Assembly: GCA_963921195.1 (NCBI GenBank)
Contig: OY992536.1
Location: 4,278,001-4,342,000, forward strand
Length of the DNA stretch: 64,000 bases
Direction: 5' to 3'
From: Pegoplata infirma
Taxonomy: Eukaryota > Arthropoda > Insecta > Diptera > Anthomyiidae
Part shown: positions 34,218 through 46,745 of the stretch, in pieces
How positions within the stretch are numbered: the first letter of the stretch is position 1
Layout of the letters: each line of letters opens with the position of its first letter
The notes under the pieces: generated by a model
Seen by the model: only the letters and a program-made list of their open reading frames with translations
The model's database searches: none
What the model was told of the DNA's origin: nothing
Translations under genes and position numbers: made by a program

Positions 34218-35216
34218 TGAGGCATTCCACACTAAATGAGAATCAGAAATTTTTCATTTTTTTTTTTGAAAAAATTGCATCTGATTATTGAATTTCACAA
34301 ACAATTTTTAATTCTTGTTTCAACATAGCGTATGAGTAACATTTCCCAAATATTTGTTACTCATGCGCTATGTTAAAACAAGAAAATACAAACAAATTAC
34401 AAAATTATTATGAAATTCAATATTCAAATGCGATTTTCAAAAAAAAAAGAAGAAAAACACACTTCTGATTTTCTTTGTGTGGATGGACAAACATCTAAAC
34501 TTAAAAAAAAATTGCCCGATTTTTGATTAATTGACTTTTTTAAAAAATTGAAAATTTCAGAAAGGGTTTAGAAAATTAAAAAAAAAATTTAATCGATAGC
34601 CCATAAAAAAATATAAATTTTTGTGATTGTGGTGCATTCCGTTTTAATTTGATAAATATTTAATAAAGACAAAACGACACAAATTGATAATTTTTTCAAC
34701 ATTAAGCAACGCCTCGTAAGCGTTGCTAAATATTGAAAAAAAAAAAAATTATTTTACATTTTTGTAAATTTTTGGGATTTTTTCTTACAAGGGAAGTATC
34801 TCAACCCGTATGAACCGATTTCTGAAACATAAAATATATATAAAAGAAACGATTTAAGGTTGGGGTGTATCTGCTTATCGTCCATATTAGTGTTTAAAAA
34901 TTTCGTTGTCCCCTTGTAAAGCACTGTGGACCTTCGGGAAAATTTTTATAACTCCCGAACTACCAGTAATATCGGTAAATGCTGAAAAATCCAAAAGACG
35001 ATTCATTTTTTGAACCTCTACATCCCCGATATGGTTAATAAGCCGAGACACCCCAACCTTAGAATTGGTTTTTAATATATATTTTAAGTTTCATGCAAGT
35101 CGGTTTATAAGGGTTGAGATACTTTCCTTGTTAGTTCCATATAGGGCTATCAATACAACCTATTTAGTTGTTAATGAAACACGTGGTTTTTTCGCTGGAC
35201 ATTTGGTGTGGAATGC
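34218..35216. mobile_element. GCATTCCACAC-family palindromic element (copy 1)
   Basis: The ends TGAGGCATTCCACACTAAAT and inverted AAAGCATTCCACACCAAATG match those of the larger copy at 55536-59237. A CATAGCGTATGAGTAACA palindrome lies at 34325-34375, and a copy of the CAAGGGAAGTATCTCAACC inverted repeat at 34780-35135. Confidence 0.65.
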
Positions 35217-35426
35217 TTTATATGTATAACGGTGATTTTAATTAACAATTTCTCTGTACAGTTTTTTTTCTTTTATTATTATTTTAAATTGGCATGTGGT
35301 CGTCGTTGTTGTTGGCCATTTATTAAGCTCCATTCAGATGCATACCAGACCAGACCAGCCATTCCATATAGACTTAATTTAATGTCATTTGATGCTGTTG
35401 AACGTGTTGTTGAATTGATTCATCAT

Positions 35427-38400
35427 CTACTTAACAGTGTCGTCTTCATCCTCGTAGTCCTCCGGTTGTCTTTGTTGCAATTTACACATTGGATACCGGC
35501 ACAATTTCAATGATATAGTTCCCTTAATAATTAAATCATCCATTTGTGCATCTGTTTGTATGCGAAAATTGCGAAATATTTTTGCCAACATAATTTTCAT
35601 CAACATTAAAGCATAACGATAACCAATACACATCCGCAAACCTTTGGTAAATGGTATAAAAGCAAAAGGATGCGGTTTAGCAGCAGCACCACCACTACCA
35701 AAATGTTTCTCTGGACTAAAGGTATGAGCAGCGGCACCCCAAACGTGCTTACTACGTTGCATATTGTAAATATCAATAGCAATTTGTGTACCCTGTGGTA
35801 TGACGGTGCCATTGCGTAATTGAAAATCATTGGAAGCACATCGTAATACTATGGGCACGGGTGCAAACAGACGCATAGCTTCATTTATTACCATTTCCGT
35901 ATATGTCATACGCTCGAGGTGCTCTAATGTAATGTCATTGAATATGAGTTGGCTGCTGCTGGAACAGTTATCCATTTGCGGATGTGTATTGTTGGAGATT
36001 GGATGTGATTTTTGTTTCTTGTTAGTGGGAAAAATTTCGACAAGTTCTCTGTACAATATATCCTGGTATTCAGGATGCATTGCTAGGCACAAACATACCA
36101 AATATAAAGCAGTGGAGGTTGTTTCAAATGTCTGTAATTGAAAAAAAAAAAAATTAAATAAAATAACGTAGGCGTATAAGTAGTACACTGAAAGAAATAT
36201 TTCATAATCTAATGCTGTTTGTGTAACAATTCATTACTTATTTTTTGATTTTAAAAAATAAGTAAAAAAGTAAACAACTTTACCTCACTTTGCCTTCTAA
36301 AAATCGAAGTTTCAAAAAATATTTTTTTAAAAATATATTTTGAGTAGGTTAATTCTAGCTCAAGGTTATTATTTCCTTTACTTATTAATACTATGAGATT
36401 CTCATAGAATAATTTTCAAAAAAATTAGTTATCTCTTTTAAATTTATTTATGTTGGTAATTTTTGCAAGAATTAATCGACACGTATTTCGGAATTTGTCA
36501 GATTTCATTGTATTTCGGAATTTGTCAGATTTCATTGTTAAGATTGTTTAGCAAATATATAAACCCTATACTACAAGTAGCAAAAATAATTTAAATGACA
36601 AATAGCTAATGTTTAAATTAAAATATCAATACATATTCAAAATAATGACCTCGAGCTAGAATAAATCTACTCAAAATATAATATTTTAAAGGTGGAATAC
36701 AAAAAATTTTATTGTTAAATAAAAATTAATCAGAATCTTTAAAAAATTGAATTGAAATGAAATGACCACGTTTTTAAACATTCCCATTGTTTTAATGTTA
36801 GTTAGTTTAAAATGAATTCATTTCGAAACTAATCTTCCAGCAATAATGCAAATTCTATCAGTTTAAGGATTATACTCACAGCAGCCACTATAACATTAGC
36901 TTCATCTCTGACATCTTCCCAGGTTAGTTGGCCCTCCTCAATATGGCTGCGTACTTGTTTAACAAAAACATGAGATTTTGATTTTCTAATACCACCATTG
37001 TTGTCATCATCATCAGCATAATCATTAACATTATTCCCGTACGGATTGTTTTCATAGCCAGTGACATGATGCATTGTCTTTCCGGCCTCCATTGCTCCTT
37101 TTGTTGGCATTGTCCTTTCCATTGATGCTGTCGTAGTAGGAATTTTGTCATGTTGCTGCAAGAGCTGTCAAATGGAAAAACAATAAAGCTTTTGTCAACC
37201 TATGACTTGGATAATACCATCATAAGCTACTCTGTAATTTTTTGTAAAGCACCAGAAGAGTATAGTTAACTATATTTTCATTTGCTACAAGACTGTCATA
37301 AATCGAAAAACGTTATTTTCTTTAAATCCTGATCTATTTTGTTTAATAATTCAGAAATCTGGCAATATCAACTAATAATCGTATATTATACAAAAACGAT
37401 AATTTTTACGTATTTAAGGCACCTTTCCTTATAATATCGTTTTTTCATAAAAATATGATATCGTTTTCGATGTCGGTAATTCCAGTTATAATGATAGTAA
37501 AATCGTTTTTTTTTCAGAATTTATCGAAAAACTGTCGTTATTCCAGGGGATACCAATATCGTTTCGGTATAAAAATGTGATATCGTTTTCACTATCGAAG
37601 TTTACAGGAATGACGATAACAAAATCGCCTAAAATTCGAAAATTGTAATATAATTTTACTTTAAGGTGATAACGTAAGCGGTTTTATACAGGTGACACTG
37701 TATTCATTATCACTTATAAATATTTGGCTTATTTGGAACTTCGGGTTTTTTGTAAAATTAGGTTCTCCAAGTTATAACAGTCTTGCAGTAAATGAGCTTT
37801 ATATACTATAATGTGCTGGCATTTATAAGAAACAGTTTCTTACATTTTCCACGAATTTATATAAAATACTGATGTAGTTTTGCTGGCGCTTAAATAGCGG
37901 TGAACAAGAATATATGACATCCGGATATAACCAAGGTGATAACATTCTTTTAACGCACACTTCAGTTATGCTTGTGGTGAAGATACCAAAAGAATAGAGA
38001 AAAATACAAAAACATCATAAATTTTCAATTAACAAGATGGAGGAGTAGAGTAATAGTAAAATATTAAATCCTTAAGCTACTTGACAACTATTTAAATCTG
38101 GTATTCTTAAGAAAAAAATTAGAAAATTAAAAAAATAATTTATTTAAAACAAGTAAAAAAGTTAAATTCGGACTTGCCGAATGTAAAAAATATTATTGCA
38201 AAAAAATTTATTTGAAAAAAATTAAAAAAAAAAATCTGCGGAAAATTTTTTTTGGGGATAAAAATAATTCCGCGAAAAAAATTTAGGGTAAAAAAATATG
38301 TTTTTACTTATTTAAATATTTAGCTTTCTTTATCCATTTCAGTACACATATGACAAGCAACCAATTTAAAGCATTTTGTATTTTCAGGTTATGTAGAATG

Positions 38401-41400
38401 TATCAACATTTTCGAGATGTCCTTACGTTTTCGTTCAAAACTTTTGAACCACTGAACAAATATCGCTTAAATACAATACCAATTTTCTCGAAGCAACAAC
38501 AAGTGAATATGCTAAGTTACAGTCATATCCGTGTAATATTTTGGACGTGATCGCCATTTCAACAAACAGACGTACATCGCTAGAATGTCTTAGAATTGAT
38601 AACTGATCAGTATTATATGTACTTTATCGGTACTTTATATGTACCAATACCGATATTTCGATGAGTTACAAACGGAATGACAATCTAATTTGTATCCTCT
38701 ATTACTTGTTCGGGAGTTTGAATATAGAAGACACCAGATGCTAATGCACATCATTAGATATAGGGAAGTGCAGACACAAACGATAGAGCCGAGTCACTTT
38801 TGGAGTTTTTGTTAAGCAATAACATGTGTATTTGTAACAGAATCAACTTTCGTTATAGGTAGGCGGCAGGAGGTTCGTTATGTAACACTTGTATCAGATA
38901 CATTGTCTGATAGAAGGGATGACTGGAGAGCTTTTGAAGAGACTTTGGAGAGACTTTGAAAGGGCATTCTTTTTCAGATCATCGTTACATTGATTTTTTT
39001 TACTCAGGGAGCATGACCCGTTTGGAGCAGTCTTTATAAATCTGAAGAAAACAAATTGGTTAAAATATGGGGACACTTTTTCTGGGCTTTCGGATGAAAT
39101 ACCTTTATCTGAACCGCGTAGTTTATCGGAAATTGACTGTCTGCCCTATAACAAATGTTTGCCCTACTGTAAAGCCTAAGGGTAAAAATAAGTGGTCAAA
39201 TGATTTGCGATAGAGCAGAGATTCCTGCATAAAACTATTTAAGGCCAAATCTTCAAGAGCGGACTAGATATAAGATAATCAGAATTGCCAAATGTGATTC
39301 TTGGAAACACAGGCTGCGAAAAGTTCTGACTTCTAATACTTGCACCCTGGTCTACCTCCAAGGAGGGGTAGCTGGATCTCCATTTCAACACGCATTTTCC
39401 GGTCAATTCCTTGAAGCTGTTTTAAGCCTTGGAAGGCTCAGACGCCCAAGTATTTGAATTTGTTTCTGAAATAATAAATATGCCAACATCAATCTTGTAA
39501 TATCAACACAGAATGCATTAACTGGTCGTATATTCCTTTAAAATGGAGGACCGCCAGAGTCGTTTTTATCCCGAAGTCTGGGAAAAACTTCCACAGAGTT
39601 CTGAAGGATTTTGAAACAATCAATCTATCATTATTTTTGTTAAAAACAATAGAACGAGGTTGCTTTCGACTAGGCAACACGCATCAATGATAGATCAACG
39701 GAAACTGCTTTTCATTAATGGTAGATCAATGGAAACTGCTCTTCATGGGCTCGATGGTACCATCGATAAATCGCTTTTGTTAAAAGAGTACACTATGATG
39801 TCCTTTCTTGATATAGAGGACGCATTTAAAAATGTCATCCCAGACTTAATGATTGTAGTATTTTCTGGACTATGAGTGAGGCATGAAATCGTTTTAATGG
39901 TGGAAAATCTACTTGCCACTAGACGTATAATGTCTAAACTGGGCACGCCTGTCATACCTCGATTTGTCAATAGGGGCACACCACAGGGTGTTCATACGAC
40001 CACAGGGTGTTCAAACCCGGCACTGAATTTAATACTGCTCTCTCTAGAAGCACGTTGTTATCATGTTGTCACCTATGCTGACGATGTCGCGATAGCAATA
40101 AAGAGAAAGTATCTGCCAACATTAAGGGCCATTCTTCAGGGTTCTCTGAGAGTTAATCCGAGTAAAACTGAACTTGTCTTATTCAAAAGGAAAAATAAGA
40201 TTCCTGATTTTGACCCTGTTTCTCTGGACGGCACTAAGATCGCCTTCTCAGATGGAGCCAGGTATCGCCATAGCGCGAATTTGAAAATGATAACAATGCC
40301 ACAAAATGTGGACTTGCTTCCTCTATGAGACTTTTTGAGCGCCATTTCAGGTAGTGGAGTCTCTATAAACTTTTACATAGATGGATCGAAGCCACACGAA
40401 GAAGTGGGCGGAAGAGCTTGGGTAGAGCCTGGTTCAAAGATTTACCAGATCATTGCAGTGTTTACCAGGCAGAGATGCTGGCAATAAAGGAAATGGCTGA
40501 CTGGTTGAGTTGCAATGTCTTGTCTACACGATCCATTTCTTCTGTCAAGCCGCGGTCATGTCCATGTAGTCAATGTTACTGAAAACAAGATCTGCCCTTA
40601 ACTGCCGCAGATTTGCCGCACAGGTGAGCTGATGTTACTTCAAATAGGAGAGACTTCGACGGTGGTTACTGTAATTACCGGACACTGCCTTATAGGAAAG
40701 CACGCTGAATGGTTAAATGTGCCGTTAAATGACTTTTGCCAGAGTTTCATGGATAAGGAGGAGTTGGAAACTTAAATGTTTAAAATTATAGAGTCTTAAA
40801 AATACATTTCGTTTAAAAAAAAAGTTGATGTTTAAATTTATTTAAAACGTAATTTTAGTTACTTATTATAAGAATCAAATATTGCGGTTGATCCATCATT
40901 TTGAAAGTTCATCTTTTTACCCATTGTTGTTTCTATTTTGGTTAAATTGTTGAAGTGTTGAAGTTTTTTGGTGAATATCATACATTTGTACATCCATTTT
41001 ATTGTACAGTGTGGGAGTAAAAAGTAAAAGAAAGACAAATGAAAACAATGAATGTAACAAATGGATTTTTTTTTTTTGAAATGGTATAAAATTCAAAAAG
41101 CAATCAATATACAATTGTTAACATTTATGACTAGTAAGTGGGAATAGCTAACTATGTACATTAGGGTGACATTTAAATTAAGATTTACGTCAAGTACTCT
41201 GAAATGTTAATGAAAAGTTTCATTAATTTTGGTCAAATGTAACGCATCATTAACAGAAGTATTGTCATCAATATGTTGAATTTTGACGAATTGTCATTAA
41301 TGTGTTGACACTGTTTTATCAATTTTGATGGCACATTGTTAAAACACCATCCAACAAAAAGGAAAAAAGTCGTTAAATACGAACTGGATAAGCTAGAGGC

Positions 41401-44400
41401 TTATCCAGTTGGAAGCTAGAGGCTAAATGTAGTAAAACTGCAATTACAGTTTTTCTTTTCGAGATCTGGTTTCCTTTTAAAAGAACTTCAAACTTCAAAA
41501 TATTAGAGGATTAAATTTTAGAAAAAAAAAAAAAAAATAATACTTCTACTTGTCCTTGGATGCTACTAGTGATAGCAAATTAAAGAGGAGGATTTCTAAT
41601 CTAATTTTCCTCTTTTAATATTTTTACATATCAGAAAAAATGAGGTAAGTTATGTCCTTTCAAAAATTTATCCTTCAATACCATTCAAAATTTTCCAAAA
41701 AACGTTTTCAAAAGACTTTATTCACATCCCTTTATGCTGATAACCAGTGTCATCCTAGGACAAGTACAAATATTTCAAAAATATTTTACAAAATGTATCC
41801 TTTAAAACTTTGAAGTCCTTTTAAAAGAAAACAGTATCACGAAATGAAAAACTGTAACTGCAGTTTTACTCCATTTGATCTCTACGTTCGGACGTTTATC
41901 ATCCGGTTCATATATTGATGAATCTTTTCATTATATTGATGACAACATGTTATCAAAATTTATGGAAAAGTTTCATAATATTGATGTCACGCATCGTCAA
42001 TATGATGAAGAAGGGTTCTATAGTTGAAAAGTCGATTAATCGATTTTTTTTGTTGTTAAAAAGTCGAAAAGTCGAAAAGTTTGCTTTCGACTTTTTTTGA
42101 CTTTTTCGACTACGGCTTTATTGACTTGATTTGTTTTTTATACCCTCCACTCTAGTGATAGAGGGTGTATATAAAATTGTCATTCCGTTTCTAACACCTC
42201 GAAATATTGGTCTAAGACCCCATAAAGTATATATATTCATGATCCTCGATCGGTTTAAGACGATCTAGCGATGTCCGTCCGTCTTTCCGTCTGTCTGTTG
42301 AAAGCCCCCTAACTTTTGAAAGACTTTACAAAGGCTCTTAAGTTTGGCATATATGTTGGGCATTTACCTGGTCAGGTTGGGATTGCAATCCAGCGAAATC
42401 GGTCCAGTGGTTAAAAAGTTTTGAGCAAAAGGCTGAATTTCGGCAAGACTTTTTCGTGAATTTACGATAAAACACGCAATTTTTTGAAAGGCAATTATGA
42501 GGATGCGGAAGCTTGGCATATATATTTGACGTGGTTAAGAAGTTGTTAGCAAAACCGTGAATTTCAGATATGTTTCACCTTAAACTCACGTGTTGAAAAC
42601 CCGTTAAACATGTTTTAAAAACATTGGTAAGACACAAAAATATTTTACAACGTATTTTTGTCACTCAAAAATATTTTTACACTAAAAAAATTCTTAAATT
42701 AAAAAAAAATTTTACACTAAAAAAAAATTAGCCAGTTAGTTTTTTTGTTTTCAAAAATTAGTTAAAAAAAAAAGTTTTTTTGCACAAAATAAAATATTTC
42801 TAATCAAAAATGTTGTTTTTTCACGTTAGAAAATTTACTATCACTTAAAAAGGGCATTGTGGAGGGTATTCATAGATTCGGCCAAGTCGAGTTTAACTTT
42901 TCTACTTGTTTTTTTTACTTTTGCCAGATGAAAATAATTTCTTCTTAAAAGTTCTCAAATGACAGCGAAGTTTAACAAAAACAGAAGCTATTCTCATTTC
43001 GTTGTTAGCATGTATTTTGTATGTGAAGCGAAAATGCCAAATTTATGAGTTAGAAAGTGTTAAGTGCTATATTTACCAATAGTTTTCATAATTGTAAAAA
43101 CCTCAGTGATAGGATTCTATAACTAGAAAGTCGACTTATGCTTTCTATTTTTTCAACCTTTTCCAATTTTACGATTTCTTGGACGTTTTTAACCTTTATT
43201 ACTTTGGTACCCAACATTGTGAAATAAAATACAATAAGAAAGTAGCAGCTAAATGTTTACAAGCCAAAAACAAAAAAATTGACACTTAAAAATTTGTAAA
43301 AAGTCGAAAAAAGTCAAAAAAATTTCGAAAAGTCGAAAAAGTCGACGTTTTGAAAAAGTCGAAAGGTTGAAAAATCGACTTTTTTGAATTTGAAAAAAGT
43401 CGAAAAGTCGTAAAGTCGACTTTTTTTTCGACTATATAACTCATCAATTCCGTTATGGATGACAATGCAATATCATATTGATATTGTCATAGGACGAAAA
43501 ATGATGTAACATTTCTTTATATTGATATAACAATTCATCAAGTAGAAGAAGTCTTTTCTTTGAGAGAACACAAACAAATGCGTATTTTGTTATATTTGTT
43601 ACAAATTTATCTCTCATCTAAATGCCCCTTAAAGATTTAATTTTACACTTTTTTTAATCTTCCAAATTAGTCAGAGTTTTCTTTTGAATTTCACCCTAAT
43701 GTACATAAATGAATGGTTAGATGAATTGTATACTTACGACATGCTGCCTCTAAAACACTTTTCTTTAGCAATTCATAAATCTCGATATTTTCACCCTGAG
43801 ACATCATCAGTTTATTTAATAGTATATTGGATTCTTGATTGAAAATAGGCAAAAACTTATGGATGATTTGACGACTAAAAGCTGGATTTATAAGACGTCT
43901 GTGCTTATTCCAACGCGGAGCTAAAATAAATACAAAACAACCCACAAACACAGATTCAATGGAAGAAGTAAAAAAAAAACAATTAAGTTTTCATTGTCAA
44001 ATGTCATTTTCAATCAATTGACCATTTTCAATTTTCCTAAATAGAATTTTATTTTAGTGTGGGTGGGTGGAGGGGTGGTGGTGTGTAGGTTGGCTAATAA
44101 TAATAATAATGTTTGTTAACTTACTGCTCGATGTGAATAGACCGTCTCCTATGGCGGTGGCCATGAAACGATAAAAATCTCCTTTGTTAGTGCAGTGAGG
44201 AGAATTGAAAATTGTTTCAATTGTTTCCGGATCATTAACGTAAAGAAAACATTTGGTGCCCATCCATGATATAAACGGTGTTTTATATTGTTTTCCAATT
44301 TTATTCATGTATTGTAGAAATTCTAAATTGTAAGTGAAATGTAAACGAAAGTTTTAATATAAAATCACAAGTATTTAATATCAACAGATATTTAAATTGA

Positions 44401-44610
44401 AATAGATTTAATTTAAAAATTTTATTTTTATTTTCAATTAAATATCTACTCACTTTCTGGTTTCATCATTTGTAAACCTAAACCTATAAAAGGTAAACCC
44501 AGAGGACCTCCCAATTCCCAATAGACTTTATAAAATCTACGTCTGGACCATACGAAATATATCCATAATAGTATAATTATGATAATTAGAAACAAAAATG
44601 AAATTGACAT
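35427..44610 (-). CDS. Cytochrome P450, CYP4 clan (CYP313/CYP318-like), seven exons, complete
   Basis: A heme monooxygenase anchored in the ER membrane; substrate unknown. Exons on the minus strand: 44610-44454, 44322-44125, 43920-43738, 40932-40863, 37970-37844, 37164-36880 and 36131-35427 (TAG stop). All junctions are GT..AG with matching phases, giving 574 residues. Residues 4-20 are a hydrophobic anchor, followed by WSRRR and a Pro/Gly hinge (GGPLGLPFIG). Further motifs are PRWNKHRRLINPAF (helix C), LEAACQTTMGKKMNF across exons 3-4, I-helix AATFETTS at 339-346 (Thr in place of the usual Gly), ExxR at 424-427 and heme loop FTKGLRMCIG with Cys508. It is longer than the usual ~500 because of an Asn/Asp-rich linker in exon 6, a Ser/Asn-rich linker in exon 7 and an acidic tail. 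The ATG at 44610 is preferred over 44646 because it starts at the anchor. Family assignment within the clan is from memory. Confidence 0.93.
36132..36879 (-). other. Sixth intron of the P450 gene
   Basis: The donor GTGAGT follows the second Ala codon of the I-helix, and the acceptor CAATTACAG precedes the Thr codon. It is AT-rich. A direct repeat TATTTCGGAATTTGTCAG occurs twice at about 36485-36530. No other feature. Confidence 0.7.
37165..37843 (-). other. Fifth intron of the P450 gene
   Basis: The donor is GTAAGA and the acceptor TTTGACAG. The segment 37400-37640 contains repeated ATATCGTTTT / TATCG motifs. No gene. Confidence 0.7.
38147..38708 (+). repeat. TACCCTCCAC dispersed repeat, degraded copy
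   Basis: It starts AAACAAGTAAAAAAGTTAAA with the hairpin ATTCGGACTTGCCGAAT. Later landmarks present are CACATATGACAAGC, CATCGCTAGAATGTCTTA and GATATTTCGATGAGTTAC. The 5' TACCCTCCAC motif and the exact 3' end are eroded. Confidence 0.7.
38780..40790 (+). pseudogene. Dead non-LTR (LINE) retrotransposon, ORF2 remnant
   Basis: Pieces of one ORF2-like protein appear in order but in shifting frames with stops. An endonuclease end SFSDHRYIDF lies near 38965. The reverse-transcriptase N-region (WRTARVVFIPKSGKNFHR..KDFE..SLFLLKTIERG) lies at 39540-39660. A DIEDAFKNV block is near 39815, NRGTPQG near 39970, and the catalytic YADDVAIAIKRK at about 40073-40108. An RNase H-like FYIDGSK..DHCSVYQAEMLAIKE stretch is at 40370-40500, and a C-terminal FCQSFMDKEELET at 40735-40770. 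An RNase H domain fits the I/R1/LOA group rather than most Jockey elements; the clade is uncertain. It sits in the P450 intron between exons 4 and 5, in the opposite orientation, and cannot be active. Confidence 0.85.
40940..41375. other. P450 intron DNA upstream (gene sense) of exon 4, no other gene
   Basis: It is AT-rich. The minus-strand frame at 40917-41114 overlaps exon 4 in the wrong frame and is not coding. Confidence 0.5.
41376..41915. mobile_element. Palindromic element with AACTGGATAA / CCTTTTAAAAG arms
   Basis: Left: ACGAACTGGATAAGC, then AAATGTAGTAAAACTGCA. Right, inverted: AACTGCAGTTTTACTCCATT, then TTTATCATCCGGTTC. A right-half copy lies at 62715-62850. Confidence 0.55.
42015..43436. 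mobile_element. Element with AAAAGTCGA repeats, split by a dispersed repeat
   Basis: Both sides are packed with GTCGAAAAGTCGAAAAGTC motifs in opposite orientation (42015-42120 and 43127-43436), with TATAGTTGAAAAGTCG on the left and inverted TATAGTCGAAAAAAAAGTCG on the right. The copy at 42135-42918 interrupts it. Confidence 0.55.
42135..42918 (-). repeat. CAAGTAGAAAAGTTAAA dispersed repeat, full length, reverse orientation
   Basis: In reverse complement it begins AAACAAGTAGAAAAGTTAAA, then a CGACTTGGCCGAAT hairpin arm and TACCCTCCACAATGCCC, and ends AGTGGAGGGTATAAAAA. Being intact, it shows where the copy at 44802-46745 has been interrupted. Confidence 0.8.
43437..43737. other. P450 intron DNA next to exon 3
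   Basis: No gene or repeat landmark was recognised. The third P450 exon ends at 43738 with a GTAAGT donor on the minus strand. Confidence 0.5.
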
Positions 44611-45489
44611 TTTTTTTTTTAAATTAAATTTAAAAACGACTTGCATTTACAATAGTTTAAAAAACACTGATGTGGTAAAATTGAAAAAAAAACAATTAAC
44701 TAACAAAGGTAAGAAACTATTTTGGCGATCTATCTCTCAAAAGTAGACAATAAATTGTAAACAATTGTTAAAAATTATGAATGACATTGTGAATTTAAAA
44801 CAAGTAGAAAAGTTTAATTCGACTTGGCCGAATTCATTATTACCCTCCACAATGCCCTTTTTAAGAGAAAATAAATTTTCTAACGTAAAAAAAAATTAAC
44901 AATTTTGATTAGAAATATTTCATTTTGAATAAAAATCCTTTTTTTTTAGTAATTTTTGTTTACCTATTTACCTATTTTTAGGCTTGTACAAGCCATCCTC
45001 AACTCAACTCAACTCAAAGTAATTTTTGTAAAAAAAAAGGTTGACTAAATTTTTTTTTTGGTGTAAAATTTTTTTTGAGTGTAAATTTTTTTTATGTGTA
45101 AAAATAGTTTATAGTGATACAAATACTTTGTAAAATACTCTTGTAGTTTATCAATGTTTTTAAAGTTTGTTTACCGGGTTTTTAACACGTGAATTTAAGG
45201 TGAAACCAATCTGAAATTAACGGTTTTGCTCATGGCTTTTGAACTACTGGATCGATGTTGCTGAAATTTAATACCAACTAGACCAGGAAAACGACAATTA
45301 TATACACCAAGGGAGGCCTTTAATTTGTCTTTAGAAAGTTAGCGGGTTTTTTAACTCGAAAATTTGCGAAAAGTCCTTGCTGAAATTTACACTTTTGAAC
45401 CACTAGACCAATTTCGAGAAAATGCAAAACCAACCTGCCCAGGAGCATCAAAAATAAATATATGCCAAGCTTCAGAAGTCACTGTGAAG

Positions 45490-45978
45490 TAAAGATGCTC
45501 GCGTGACACGAACTTTTCGTGATTCACGCGTGAATCACTCGTGATCGTGAGTGAAATTTATATTTTCCCACGTGATCGTGAGTGCGCGTGATTAATAAAA
45601 ATAGTTTCGTGCGTGAGTTTCGCGTCAGTTTTCGCGATTGTTTTGTGCTGTCTGAAATAGAAAACAAGTAAGAAAAATGTCATAATAATGAATTTGGAGG
45701 GTAATTAATACAAAATTTTTATTTAAATAAATTCTGATGATTGTGTTTTAGGAAATTATATACTTTTAGTGCAAAAAATCAAAAAAAGTTTTTTATTTTA
45801 ATTTCGTGAGTGTTCGTGAGCATGATTATTTCGTGAGCGTGAGAAAAATTTTGGTTACTCACGTGGGCTTGCGTGAACGTGAGCGGAGAGAAATCGTGAG
45901 TGATCGTGCGTGAGCAATATTTTTATTTCGTGAGCGTGAGCGTGCGTGAGTCAAAATTCACTTACGCGCCTCTTTCTA
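45490..45978. mobile_element. hAT-like element with GTGATCGTGAGTG repeats, TSD CTGTGAAG
   Basis: The left end TAAAGATGCTCGCG and the inverted right end TAGAAAGAGGCGCG are imperfect inverted repeats. The left target copy is CTGTGAAG at 45482-45489; the right copy is cut in two by the next element (CTG at 45979-45981, TGAAG from 46583). Its subterminal GTGAGCGTGAG motifs match the element at 26268-28036. Confidence 0.7.
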
Positions 45979-45981
45979 CTG

Positions 45982-46580
45982 CACAGAAAAAAATAAAAAA
46001 AAATTTTGAGTAAATTTTTAATACTATTGAGTAAAAAATTACTCAATTTTCCACCAGTAAACGATTTAATAGTATTGAGTAAACTTTTAATAAAAAATTA
46101 TTAAATGCTTAATAAAAAATTTGAGTAAATTATTAATTCACACAATTAAATCTTTACTTAAAATTTTTTAATATTTTTAAGTAACTTTTTAATTGTGTCA
46201 AGTAAAAATTTACTCAAAATGTATCAAATTATTTTTTTAAAAAGTTTAAAAAGTTTCTAATTTTTTTTTCCAAAAAAATTGCTTTTACAAACTTTACCAA
46301 ATATACTTATATCTTCAAGACAAAGTAAAATTTTATAAAGATGATTTCAAACTTTCATATACATATACAAAAAACAATAAACTAAATGAGAATTCAAAAC
46401 ACTAAGAGAAAAAAAATAAATAAAAAAAAATATTAAATTTGTATTAAATTATTTACTCAAATTTTATTTTCAATTTTTGAGTAAATTTTTAATTGCGTCA
46501 ATTAAAAAATTACTCAAATTTTTTTTAAAAAATTAAACAAGTGATTACTCAAATTTGTTTCCTCCATATTTTTTTCTGTG
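45982..46580. mobile_element. MITE with CACAGAAAAAAATA ends
   Basis: The ends CACAGAAAAAAATAAAAA and inverted CACAGAAAAAAATATGG are followed by many TTACTCAAATTTT / AATTTTTGAGTAA motifs. It lies inside the right target duplication of the preceding hAT-like element, so it is the youngest insertion here. A 2-bp TG duplication is possible. Confidence 0.65.
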
Positions 46581-46745
46581 TGTGAAGTCTTTCAAAAGTT
46601 AGCGGGGTTTCAATAGACAGACGGACGGACATCGATCATAAATATATATACTATATGGGGTCTTACATCAGTAATTCAAATTGTTACAAACGGAATGACA
46701 AACTTAAGAATACGCTCTATCACCAGAATGGAGGGTATAAAAAAA

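Larger units (their letters stand above)
44802..46745 (+). repeat. CAAGTAGAAAAGTTTAA dispersed repeat split by two nested insertions
   Basis: It starts AAACAAGTAGAAAAGTTTAA with hairpin AATTCGACTTGGCCGAATT and ends GGAGGGTATAAAAA. Between the CACTGTGAAGT and GTGAAGTCTTTCAAAAG segments lie 1.1 kb of foreign sequence. The intact copy at 42135-42918 continues without a break at this point. Confidence 0.8.

Noticed and set aside
39489..40345. Intact reverse transcriptase gene
   Set aside because: The domain blocks are in different frames with stops between them, and the NRGTPQG region is followed by an insertion that breaks the usual motif; the LINE is dead.
44611..44646. Upstream ATG as the P450 start
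   Set aside because: It would add 12 residues (QVVFKFNLKKK) ahead of the membrane anchor; the ATG at 44610 has a better context and begins at the hydrophobic segment. Not fully excluded.
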